Origin: Burkholderiales bacterium | GTDB lineage: Bacteria; Pseudomonadota; Gammaproteobacteria; Burkholderiales; SG8-39 | Length of the DNA: 5,070 nt | Assembly (NCBI GenBank): GCA_005777205.1 | Contig: SXNB01000150.1 | Coordinates: 1-5,070, forward strand | Reading direction: 5' to 3' | Part shown: positions 1 to 5,070 of the stretch, in pieces | Layout: each line of letters starts with the position of its first letter | Numbering within the stretch: the first letter of the stretch is position 1 | Position numbers and translations under genes: made by a program | Notes under the pieces: model-generated | The model's input: only the letters and a program-made list of their open reading frames with translations | Database searches by the model: none | What the model was told of the DNA's origin: nothing

Positions 1-1
1 C

Positions 2-385
2 CGCGGCAGCGCCGCCAACAGCGCGGTCTGCTATGTGCTCGGCATCACCGCCGTGAACCCGCTCAGGCACCGGCTGCTCTTTGATCGCTTCCTCAACGAC
101 AGCCGCGTCGGCCGCGACGGCAGGCCCTCGTGGCCCGACATCGATCTCGACTTTCCCAGCGGCGAGCGCCGCGAAAGCGTGATCCAGGAGGTCTACCGCC
201 GCTATGGCCGGTGCGGCGCGGCCATGACCGCCAATGTCATCACCTACCGTGGCCGCAGCACCATCCGGGAAATCGGCAAGGTGCTCGGCTTCGGCGACGA
301 CGCGCTGGATCGTTTCTCGAGCCTCTTTGCCAACGGCGATTTTCCCGAGACACTCGGCCTGCAGCAGGTGCCGGTGGTTCCCTAG
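2..385 (+). pseudogene. dnaE2: DnaE2-type error-prone DNA polymerase, internal fragment, truncated at its 3' side
   Basis: DnaE2 is the alternative C-family polymerase alpha subunit that performs damage-induced translesion synthesis, usually with ImuA and ImuB. The frame is open from base 2 and gives 127 residues before TAG at 383-385. It begins with RGSAANS, the conserved palm glycine/serine motif of C-family polymerases, then PDIDLDFPSGERRE (134-175), which carries the first two catalytic aspartates, then AAMTANVITYRGRS and a REIGKVLGF helix, all typical of DnaE2 rather than DnaE1. Similarity fades near base 350 and the protein ends in QQVPVVP. Full DnaE2 is about 1,000 or more residues and has a third catalytic aspartate, fingers, and DNA-binding regions downstream; these are missing. 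The other two forward frames do not resume it, so one frameshift does not explain the loss. The 5' part lies outside the window. Family identity is secure; whether it is a real pseudogene or an assembly join is not. Confidence 0.75.
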
Positions 386-389
386 AAGG
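384..389 (+). promoter_or_regulatory. Shine-Dalgarno sequence that sets the DUF6776-like start
   Basis: AGAAGG lies six bases before GTG at 396. It supports GTG 396 over the earlier in-frame ATG at 234, whose extra residues would be an out-of-frame copy of the dnaE2 coding sequence. The last two bases of the dnaE2 stop codon (384-385) are the first two of this site, so translation of the fragment would end on the ribosome binding site of the next gene. Confidence 0.65.
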
Positions 390-395
390 CAAAAG

Positions 396-1151
396 GTGGC
401 GCGCCGCCTCTGGAAGCTGCGCCAGCGCTTCGGGATCGCCGCCCGGAGGGTGTCGGTGCGCACCCACGTGCCCTGGTACCTGCGCTGGCTGCTGCTCGCG
501 GTCCTGTTCGCTTTTTCCGCGGCGCTGGCCGCTTGGATGTACGACGCAGGGCGGCGTTTCGCGGGCTTTGACCGCGGCGAAATCGAGCAGGAGCTGGCGA
601 AGGCGCGCCAGGACCTCGCCGCGCTGAGCGGGGAGCTCGAAGGCCTGCGCGCCTCGGCCAATGCGGGTGAGAGCCGCCTGTCCATCGAGCGCACCGCGTG
701 GCAGCAGCTGGCGCAGCAGATCCGCAGCCTGGAGCAGGAGAATGCACGACTGCGGGAAGAACTCTCGATCTTCGAGAGCATGCTGTCCTCGGCGGTCGCC
801 CCCCCCGCGCCGCTGGGCATCCTGCGCTTCAAGGTGGAACCCGATCTCCTGCCTGGGGAGTTCCGCTACCGGCTCTTGTTGCGTGCCTCGGCGGCGCGCA
901 AGGGCAAGGACTTCGTGGGGCACCTCGAACTGGTGGTCAACCTGACGGAAGAGGGCCGGAGTGCTATCATTACCTTGCCGAAAGCTGCGGATGCGGGCGG
1001 GCCCGCTTTCCGATTGTCTTTGAAGCACTTCCAGAGGATCGAGGGGTCGTTCCGGGTCAGCCCGAAGGCGAAGGTCGACGCGGTCCAGGTACGGATTTAC
1101 GAGAACGGGTCCGCCGCTGCGAGGGCGACCCAGAGCGTGACGCCGGGCTAA
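396..1151 (+). CDS. DUF6776-like single-pass membrane coiled-coil protein
   Basis: This is a 251-residue protein of unknown function. It resembles the DUF6776 proteins that I recall encoded just upstream of bactofilin and erpA in Betaproteobacteria. The start is taken as GTG 396 because of the Shine-Dalgarno at 384-389 and because the basic N-terminus (residues 1-24) then leads straight into the RTHVPWYLRW motif. Residues about 29-48 are a transmembrane helix, followed by WMYDAGRRFAGFDR. Residues about 61-130 are rich in Glu, Gln, Leu and Ala with heptad-like spacing, consistent with a coiled coil. A short AVAPPAPL linker (133-140) precedes a predicted beta-rich C-terminal domain (about 141-240). 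The positive-inside rule suggests a short cytoplasmic N-terminus and a periplasmic remainder. Neighbouring bactofilin begins 27 bases later, so an anchoring or partner role for bactofilin is possible but is inference. The linker is coded partly by a run of eight C. Confidence 0.8.
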   Translation: MARRLWKLRQRFGIAARRVSVRTHVPWYLRWLLLAVLFAFSAALAAWMYDAGRRFAGFDRGEIEQELAKARQDLAALSGELEGLRASANAGESRLSIERTAWQQLAQQIRSLEQENARLREELSIFESMLSSAVAPPAPLGILRFKVEPDLLPGEFRYRLLLRASAARKGKDFVGHLELVVNLTEEGRSAIITLPKAADAGGPAFRLSLKHFQRIEGSFRVSPKAKVDAVQVRIYENGSAAARATQSVTPG

Positions 1152-1178
1152 AGCGCCCCGGGGCGAGGAGAGCGAGCC

Positions 1179-1574
1179 ATGTTTGGCAGGGCCAGCAAGC
1201 CGCAGAACCGGATCGATAGCCTGATTGGCGCCACGACGCGGATCGAGGGCAACGTGTTCTTCAGCGGTGGTTTGCGCGTGGACGGGGCGGTGCGCGGCAA
1301 TGTCGCGGCGCTGCCCGACCTGGCGGGCACCCTGGTGGTCTCCGAGCACGCGCGCATAGAGGGCGAGGTGCAGGCCGCCCACATCGTGGTCAACGGCACC
1401 ATCAACGGGCCGGTGCATTGCCACGAGTCGCTCGAACTTCAGGCCAGTTCCCGCCTCAAAGGGGACGTGCACTACAAGAACATCGAGGTCCAGCAGGGCG
1501 CGGTGGTCGAGGGGCGGCTGGTGCACCACGGCGCGGACGTAACCAAGGCGGTCGAGCTCAAGCTCGCCTCCTGA
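1179..1574 (+). CDS. Bactofilin (DUF583 family cytoskeletal scaffold)
   Basis: Bactofilins polymerise without nucleotide into filaments lying against the inner membrane, where they organise cell-wall enzymes, shape or polarity. This 131-residue protein has the family layout: a short polar N-terminal tail (about 1-12), a beta-helical core (about 13-115) and a short C-terminal tail. The core shows spaced repeats with glycine turns: RIEGNVFFSGGLRVDGAVRGNV (21-42), RIEGEVQAAHIVVNGTINGPV (59-79) and RLKGDVHYKNIEVQQGAVVEGRL (92-114). The length is typical of small bactofilins. ATG 1179 is preceded by GAGGAG at 1165-1170, eight bases away. It follows the membrane coiled-coil gene by 27 bases and precedes erpA by 22, so the three are probably co-transcribed. 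The family assignment is confident; its particular cargo cannot be read from the sequence, though bactofilins often work with M23 endopeptidases, one of which lies downstream on the other strand. Confidence 0.93.
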   Translation: MFGRASKPQNRIDSLIGATTRIEGNVFFSGGLRVDGAVRGNVAALPDLAGTLVVSEHARIEGEVQAAHIVVNGTINGPVHCHESLELQASSRLKGDVHYKNIEVQQGAVVEGRLVHHGADVTKAVELKLAS

Positions 1575-1596
1575 ACCCGGACAACAGGAGCAGACG

Positions 1597-1947
1597 ATGA
1601 ACGCAGTGACTGAAATGCCGGCGCCGCTGGTCTTCACCGACAACGCGGCCGGTAAAGTGAAACAGCTGATCGAGGAGGAAGGCAATCCGGAGCTCAAACT
1701 CCGTGTCTTCGTCTCCGGCGGCGGTTGCTCGGGTTTCCAGTACGGCTTCACCTTCGATGAGGTGAAGAACGAGGACGACACCGTGATGGAAAAGGACGGT
1801 GTCATGCTGCTCATCGACCCGATGAGCTACCAGTATCTGGTTGGCGCCGAGGTCGACTACAGCGAAGGACTGGAAGGGGCGCAGTTCGTGATCAAGAACC
1901 CGAACGCCACCTCCACCTGCGGCTGCGGCTCGTCCTTCTCGACGTAA
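1597..1947 (+). CDS. erpA: ErpA, A-type iron-sulfur cluster carrier
   Basis: ErpA receives Fe-S clusters from the assembly scaffold and passes them to apo-enzymes; in well-studied bacteria these include the isoprenoid enzymes IspG and IspH. The 116-residue protein has the HesB/IscA fold from about residue 12 to the end. The three cluster-binding cysteines are all present: Cys44 in SGGGCSGF, and Cys108 and Cys110 in the C-terminal TCGCGSS motif. The stretch FVSGGGCSGFQYGF and the insert DEVKNEDDTV are typical of ErpA rather than IscA. ATG 1597 follows CAGGAG at 1585-1590 with a six-base gap. It is the last gene of the forward run, and a terminator-like hairpin follows. The final codons and stop are part of a 12-base tandem duplication. 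Gene identity is very sure; operon membership is inferred from spacing. Confidence 0.96.
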   Translation: MNAVTEMPAPLVFTDNAAGKVKQLIEEEGNPELKLRVFVSGGGCSGFQYGFTFDEVKNEDDTVMEKDGVMLLIDPMSYQYLVGAEVDYSEGLEGAQFVIKNPNATSTCGCGSSFST

Positions 1948-1964
1948 AACAGTACGTAAAACAG
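1942..1964 (+). repeat. Short tandem duplication spanning the erpA stop codon
   Basis: ACGTAAAACAG occurs at 1942-1952 and again at 1954-1964, a 12-base period. Because 12 is a multiple of three, the copy keeps the erpA frame and places a second TAA (1957-1959) four codons after the first (1945-1947). It reads as Ser-Thr-stop-Asn repeated. Replication slippage is a likely origin. The effect, if any, would be a backup stop. Confidence 0.85.
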
Positions 1965-1984
1965 GGACGGGCCACGTTTTCCGG

Positions 1985-2012
1985 ACGGGGGCGCAAGCCC
2001 CCGTTTGCATTT
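1985..2012 (+). terminator. erpA: Intrinsic-terminator-like hairpin after erpA
   Basis: ACGGGGGC (1985-1992) and GCCCCCGT (1997-2004) form a perfect 8-base stem with a GCAA tetraloop (1993-1996), a stable GNRA-type loop. It is followed by TTTGCATTT, a broken rather than continuous T-run. CCGG at 1981-1984 and 2013-2016 could extend the structure outside the T-runs. It lies 37 bases after erpA, between convergent genes. On the reverse strand the stem is followed by CCGGAAAACG, with no T-tract, so it is a poor terminator for anmK. No other convincing reverse terminator was seen in 1948-2038. Confidence 0.6.
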
Positions 2013-2038
2013 CCGGGGTGCGCTCTCGCGGCGTGCGC

Positions 2039-3121
2039 CTACTTCGGGTAGATCGCTCCCAGCACCCGCCCGCCGCGCGCCCCGGTAACGGCCGGCAGAT
2101 TGCCGGCCCTTCCCCCCAGCGCTTGCTGGGCGAGCCAGGCGAACGCGGCCGCCTCCACCAGTTCCGGCGCTATGCCGTGGCGGTCGCTGGCATTTACCAC
2201 GGCGGGCGCGAGCAACTCGTTCAGCCTTCGCATCAGCGCCGCGTTGCGCGCGCCGCCGCCGCAGGCGATCACGCGCCGCGCGCCCTTGGCGTGCCGCGCG
2301 ATGGCCTCCGAAATGCTACGCGCCGTCAACTCCAGCAGCGTCGCCTGCACCGCGCGCGGGTCCTCGCCTCCCCGCAGCCTTGCCTCCAGCCACGCGCCGT
2401 TGAACCGGTCGCGTCCGGTGCTCTTGGGCGGAGGCGCCAGGAAGTAGGGCTCCTCCAGCAGGCGCGAGAGCAGCTCGGCATCGGCTTTGCCGCCCGCGGC
2501 CCATGCCCCGTTCTCGTCGTGCGCCGTCCCGAGGTGGCGGGCGGCCCAGAGGTCCATGAGACAGTTGGCCGGTCCGGTGTCGAAACCGAGCACCGCTCCG
2601 GAGCGGGGCAGCCAGGTGATGTTCGCGAATCCGCCCAGATTGAGCACGACGCGGTCTTCTTGCGCGCTCGAGAAGGCCGCGGCGTGGAACGCGGGCGCGA
2701 GCGGCGCACCTTGTCCGCCGGCCGCGACATCTCGGCTGCGGAAATCGGCTACTACCGGGAGGCCGGCCAGCTCCGCGAGGAGCGCGGCGTTACCGATCTG
2801 GAGCGTGTATCCCCTCTCGGGCCGGTGGCGGACCGTCTGGCCGTGGCAGCCGATGGCACGCACCGCGCCGTGCGCGGGCAGGTCCAGCGCGGCGATGGCC
2901 TGCGCGTAGTGGCGGGCGAGGGCGTTGCCGGCGAGCGCGGCGCGTTCCAGTTCATTCTCACCCGGAGCATTGAGCGCCAGCAGTTCTGCGCGCAGCGAGC
3001 GCTCGAAGGCGACGTGGCTGTGCGCAAGGATCCGAGGGCGCGGCGCACCGAGGTCCGCGAGCAGCGCGTCGACACCATCCATGCTGGTGCCCGACATCAG
3101 GCCCGCGTACAGGTTACTCAA
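2039..3121 (-). CDS. anmK: Anhydro-N-acetylmuramic acid kinase AnmK
   Basis: AnmK uses ATP and water to open 1,6-anhydro-MurNAc and make MurNAc-6-phosphate, a cytoplasmic step of cell-wall recycling. The 360 residues match the usual length (about 370). Family motifs run in order: GLMSGTSMDG (7-16, phosphate binding), GCHGQTVRH (91-99), ADFRSRDVAAGGQGAPLAPAFH (125-146), LNLGGFANITW (160-170), GFDTGPANCLMD (179-190) with Asp181 as the likely catalytic base, PPKSTGRDRFN (231-241), ACGGGARN (286-293) and ELVEAAAFAWLA (320-331). The start is TTG at 3121-3119. An in-frame TGA at 3130-3128 blocks any earlier start, and the next ATG lies inside the GLMSGTS motif, so TTG is forced. No clear Shine-Dalgarno precedes it. 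The gene lies 21 bases after the M23 peptidase stop, so translation may depend on ribosomes from that gene. It converges on erpA. All key residues I can check are intact. Confidence 0.95.
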   Translation of the reverse strand: MSNLYAGLMSGTSMDGVDALLADLGAPRPRILAHSHVAFERSLRAELLALNAPGENELERAALAGNALARHYAQAIAALDLPAHGAVRAIGCHGQTVRHRPERGYTLQIGNAALLAELAGLPVVADFRSRDVAAGGQGAPLAPAFHAAAFSSAQEDRVVLNLGGFANITWLPRSGAVLGFDTGPANCLMDLWAARHLGTAHDENGAWAAGGKADAELLSRLLEEPYFLAPPPKSTGRDRFNGAWLEARLRGGEDPRAVQATLLELTARSISEAIARHAKGARRVIACGGGARNAALMRRLNELLAPAVVNASDRHGIAPELVEAAAFAWLAQQALGGRAGNLPAVTGARGGRVLGAIYPK

Positions 3122-3142
3122 GCACGGTCAGCCAACGGCAGT

Positions 3143-4420
3143 TCACTCAAACAGCGCGATCCGCGTCCCGGACAGGAAATCCAGCTGTGCGAGCAGCGGC
3201 GCGCCCTGGGCGCGGAAGAACGGCAGGTCGGCGGACGGTACCGGCAGCGCCGCGGGCAGCGCCATGCGCAGCGGATCGCGTGCCGCACCGCCCACCCTGA
3301 ACTCGTAATGCAGGTGCGGCCCGGTCGCCCAGCCGGTCTGGCCGACGAAGCCCACCGTGCCGCCTTGCGCCACGCGTGCGCCCTTGCGGATACCGGGCGC
3401 GAAGCCTTTCAAGTGCGCATAAAGGGTGGTGTTGCTGCCGCCGTGGCGCAGGATCACCACGTTGCCGTAGCCGCCCTGGCGGCCGGCGAACTCCACCACG
3501 CCGTCGCCTGCGGCGCGCACCCGCGTTCCGGCGGGCGCGGCGTAATCCACGCCCTGGTGCGCGCGCCAGGTCTGCAAGAAAGGGTGCTTGCGCATGCCGA
3601 AGCCCGAGCTCACCCGGGAGAATTCCAGCGGCGAGCGCAGGAAGGCCTTGCGCAGGTTCTTGCCGTTTGGCGCGTAATAGCCCCCGGCGCGGCGTCCACC
3701 GGTGTCGGCGGCGGCGAACCATATCGCGTGCAGCGTGCGTCCCTGGTTGACGAACCCCGCCGCCAGCACGCGCCCGGCGCGCACGGGGCGCCCCTCCAGC
3801 GTGTGCATCTCGTAGACCACGGCGAGGCGGTCGCCGCGGCGCGGGTCGCGGCCGAAGTCGAGGTCGCCGCCGAAGATGTCCGCCAGCTGCATCGCCACCG
3901 AATCCGGGATCCCGGCGGCATCGGTGGCGGCGAACAGCGAGCTGCGGATTTCGGCCGATTTCGTCTCCTGGCGCGTGATGAGCGCAGCCGGCGACTCGCT
4001 GGCGGCAAGGCTGGCACCGGCGCGCTCGAAGCGCACCAGTACGTCGCGGGGCGCCAGGAACGAGAGCCAGACCAGCATGCCGTCGGGGCGCACGTCGGCC
4101 GTGACCGTGGTGCCGGGGCGGAGCAGGCGCAACTGGGGCATGCCGGCGAGCGCCCGGGCGTCCGGCTCGCCGATGCCGAGCCTCGCCAGGAGCTCGGCGA
4201 CGGTGTCGCCGCGCTGGAAGCGCTCCTCGCGGATGAAGCTCCCCGGTGCGGGAAGCGTCGCCTCCTCGATCGCGATCGCCAGCGGCTCGGGCAGCGTCGT
4301 CTTGGGCAGCAGCAACTGCGCGTTCTGCGCCTCGCTGATGGTGGCGAGCGCGGCGACCATGCCGAACAAGGCAAGCGCCGCCAGTACGCCGGCCCTGGCC
4401 AGGGAAAGGTTCCGAATCAA
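3143..4420 (-). CDS. Exported M23 peptidoglycan DD-endopeptidase (MepM/YebA-like)
   Basis: M23 (lysostaphin-type) zinc peptidases cut peptide cross-links of peptidoglycan in the periplasm so the wall can grow or divide. The protein is 425 residues, close to MepM. Residues 1-32 are a signal peptide or N-terminal anchor (a basic start, then a hydrophobic stretch at about 11-28). Residues about 66-110 (RFQRGDTVAELLARLGI) look like the LysM/OapA-like region of this family, followed by a middle domain to about 265. The catalytic domain (about 270-385) has all zinc and catalytic residues: His288 and Asp292 in HQGVDYAAP, His336 in LYAHLKGF, and His369 and His371 in GPHLHYEF. The start is TTG 4420, with AAGGTGG upstream; an in-frame TAG at 4444-4442 limits extension. 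anmK follows after 21 bases. Intact active-site residues argue for an active enzyme rather than a degenerate regulator such as EnvC or NlpD. Confidence 0.93.
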   Translation of the reverse strand: MIRNLSLARAGVLAALALFGMVAALATISEAQNAQLLLPKTTLPEPLAIAIEEATLPAPGSFIREERFQRGDTVAELLARLGIGEPDARALAGMPQLRLLRPGTTVTADVRPDGMLVWLSFLAPRDVLVRFERAGASLAASESPAALITRQETKSAEIRSSLFAATDAAGIPDSVAMQLADIFGGDLDFGRDPRRGDRLAVVYEMHTLEGRPVRAGRVLAAGFVNQGRTLHAIWFAAADTGGRRAGGYYAPNGKNLRKAFLRSPLEFSRVSSGFGMRKHPFLQTWRAHQGVDYAAPAGTRVRAAGDGVVEFAGRQGGYGNVVILRHGGSNTTLYAHLKGFAPGIRKGARVAQGGTVGFVGQTGWATGPHLHYEFRVGGAARDPLRMALPAALPVPSADLPFFRAQGAPLLAQLDFLSGTRIALFE

Positions 4421-4424
4421 GTGT

Positions 4425-4431
4425 CCACCTT
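4425..4431 (-). promoter_or_regulatory. Shine-Dalgarno sequence that sets the TTG start of the M23 peptidase
   Basis: The reverse strand reads AAGGTGG, then ACAC, then TTG (4420-4418). The ATG nearby at 4434-4432 is out of frame and runs into TGA after a few codons, so it is not the start. The spacing and strength of this site make TTG the best-supported start. Confidence 0.65.
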
Positions 4432-4442
4432 CATGGTTCGGC

Positions 4443-4448
4443 TAGAAT
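4443..4448 (+). promoter_or_regulatory. tyrS: Possible -10 box for tyrS
   Basis: TAGAAT matches five of six consensus positions and lies 39 bases before the tyrS start. No good -35 hexamer is visible 16-18 bases upstream, and no TG extension is present, so this is weak. An activator-dependent or differently placed promoter is equally possible. Confidence 0.25.
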
Positions 4449-4449
4449 G

Positions 4450-4485
4450 CTTTGTTTATCAGATGCCTGCGAGAGTTTAACAAAG
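4450..4485. repeat. 7-base inverted repeat in the divergent intergenic region
   Basis: CTTTGTT (4450-4456) and AACAAAG (4479-4485) are perfect inverted copies separated by 22 bases. The arms overlap both hexamers of the candidate reverse promoter, and the right arm ends two bases before the tyrS ATG. It could be an operator-like site or a weak leader hairpin, or chance in an A/T-richer gap. Confidence 0.45.
4455..4483 (-). promoter_or_regulatory. Candidate sigma-70 promoter for the M23 peptidase and anmK
   Basis: On the reverse strand TTGTTA (4483-4478) matches four of six -35 positions, and GATAAA (4460-4455) matches four of six -10 positions, with an ideal 17-base spacer. The predicted start point near 4448 would leave a leader of about 28 bases before TTG 4420. 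This is an eye-read match only; the region is the sole gap between two divergent genes, so some promoter is expected here. Confidence 0.4.
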
Positions 4486-4487
4486 AA

Positions 4488-5070
4488 ATGACGGGTCCAA
4501 CCATTCCGGTTCCAGAGGCCCTGGAGCTCATCAAGCGCGGCTGCCACGAGTTGATCGTGGAGGAGGAGCTCGTGCGCAAGCTGAAGACCGGGCGCGCGCT
4601 GCGGGTGAAGCTGGGCCTGGATCCGACCGCGCCCGACCTGCACCTGGGCCACACCGTCGTGATCAACAAGCTGCGCCACTTCCAGGACCTCGGCCATCAG
4701 GTCCAGTTCCTGATCGGCGACCCGACCGGCAAGAACACCACGCGCCCGCCCCTGTCGCGCGCGCAGATCCTGGAGAACGCCAAGAGCTACCGCACGCAGA
4801 TGGCCAAAATCCTCGACCCGGAGAAGACGCAGGTGATGTTCAATTCGGAGTGGTCGGACAAGCTGGGCGCCGAGGGCATGATCCGACTGTGCTCGCGCTA
4901 CACCGTGGCCCGCATCCTGGAGCGGGACGACTTCGCCAAGCGTTACAAGTCGGGCCAGCCGATTTCGATGCACGAGCTGCTCTATCCGCTGATGCAGGGT
5001 TACGACTCGGTGGCGATGAAGGCGGACGTTGAGCTAGGTGGCACCGACCAGAAATTCAACCTGCTGGAGG
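4488..5070 (+). CDS. tyrS: Tyrosyl-tRNA synthetase, N-terminal 194 codons (cut by window edge)
   Basis: TyrS is the class I cytoplasmic enzyme that joins tyrosine to tRNA-Tyr using ATP. The frame is open from ATG 4488 to the end of the window, giving 194 residues of an expected 400 or so. The sequence KLGLDPTAPDLHLGHTVV (41-58) contains the HIGH-type motif as HLGH (52-55), then LIGDPTG (75-81), SRYTVARILERDDF (136-149) and YPLMQGYDSVAMKADVELGGTDQKFN (166-191), which includes the tyrosine-binding Tyr, Gln and Asp. This layout fits the longer TyrS type of many Proteobacteria. The KMSKS loop and the C-terminal S4 RNA-binding domain would lie beyond the window. ATG 4488 gives a normal N-terminus; only a weak AAAGA-like ribosome site precedes it. 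An in-frame TTG at 4452 exists, with a stop at 4443, but is less likely. It is divergent from the M23 peptidase. Confidence 0.95.
   Translation, partial: MTGPTIPVPEALELIKRGCHELIVEEELVRKLKTGRALRVKLGLDPTAPDLHLGHTVVINKLRHFQDLGHQVQFLIGDPTGKNTTRPPLSRAQILENAKSYRTQMAKILDPEKTQVMFNSEWSDKLGAEGMIRLCSRYTVARILERDDFAKRYKSGQPISMHELLYPLMQGYDSVAMKADVELGGTDQKFNLLE

Noticed and set aside
234..395. N-terminal extension of the DUF6776-like protein from ATG 234
   Set aside because: These codons are an out-of-frame reading of the dnaE2 fragment, and GTG 396 has a good ribosome site and the expected N-terminus.
386..627. Continuation of dnaE2 in another frame after the stop
   Set aside because: The two other forward frames give either the DUF6776-like protein or low-complexity sequence without polymerase motifs.
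240..1814. Long reverse open frame (524 codons) opposite dnaE2, DUF6776, bactofilin and erpA
   Set aside because: It spans four well-supported forward genes and their gaps, has low-complexity Arg/Pro/Ala composition and no recognisable domain; this is typical of GC-rich DNA.
1948..2038. Small RNA or extra gene between erpA and anmK
   Set aside because: The 91-base gap is accounted for by the duplication and the terminator-like hairpin; no promoter or start with a ribosome site was seen.
4393..4404. Perfect 12-base palindrome CCCTGGCCAGGG
   Set aside because: It lies in the signal-peptide codons of the M23 gene and is made of common Leu, Ala and Arg codons; no second copy was noticed, so it is probably chance.
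2018..4480. Very long forward open frame (820 codons) opposite anmK and the M23 peptidase
   Set aside because: It is antisense to two clearly recognised genes, rich in Arg, Ala and Gly as expected of a GC-rich shadow frame, and shows no family motif or ribosome site.
4431..4973. Reverse open frame opposite tyrS (180 codons)
   Set aside because: The forward strand encodes unmistakable TyrS motifs; the reverse frame has none.

Overview
The window is GC-rich, tightly packed bacterial DNA. The protein families and gene order suggest a betaproteobacterium: DUF6776-type membrane protein, bactofilin, erpA, then anmK and an M23 endopeptidase on the other strand, then tyrS. From memory, this order is common in Betaproteobacteria, often with argC upstream. 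The genus cannot be told from the sequence.

Left end (2-385, +): the interior of a DnaE2-type error-prone DNA polymerase. It enters from outside the window and stops soon after the first two catalytic palm aspartates. No reading frame resumes it, so it looks like a truncated remnant, a rearrangement breakpoint or an assembly join. Its stop codon sits inside the ribosome binding site of the next gene.

Forward gene run (396-1947): a single-pass membrane coiled-coil protein (DUF6776-like), a bactofilin and the iron-sulfur carrier ErpA. Gaps are 27 and 22 bases, each with a good Shine-Dalgarno sequence, so they are probably one transcription unit. It ends in a hairpin with a GCAA tetraloop and broken T-runs at 1985-2012. 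The end of erpA carries a 12-base tandem duplication that repeats its stop codon.

Reverse gene pair (4420 down to 2039): an exported M23 peptidoglycan endopeptidase (MepM-like), then anmK, the recycling kinase for anhydro-MurNAc. They are 21 bases apart and probably co-transcribed. Both appear to start with TTG. The endopeptidase cuts peptidoglycan cross-links during growth, and AnmK returns an amino sugar released by wall turnover to metabolism. With the bactofilin, a wall-associated scaffold, most of the window has a cell-envelope theme; ErpA and TyrS are housekeeping passengers.

Right end (4421-5070): a short divergent intergenic region with a plausible reverse promoter and a 7-base inverted repeat, then the first 194 codons of tyrS, cut by the window edge.

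I see no RNA genes, CRISPR arrays, insertion sequences or transposase fragments. The only gene-free stretches are short (1948-2038 and 4421-4487). I found no convincing undescribed system; the most unusual item is the broken dnaE2 fused directly to the front of the conserved cluster.
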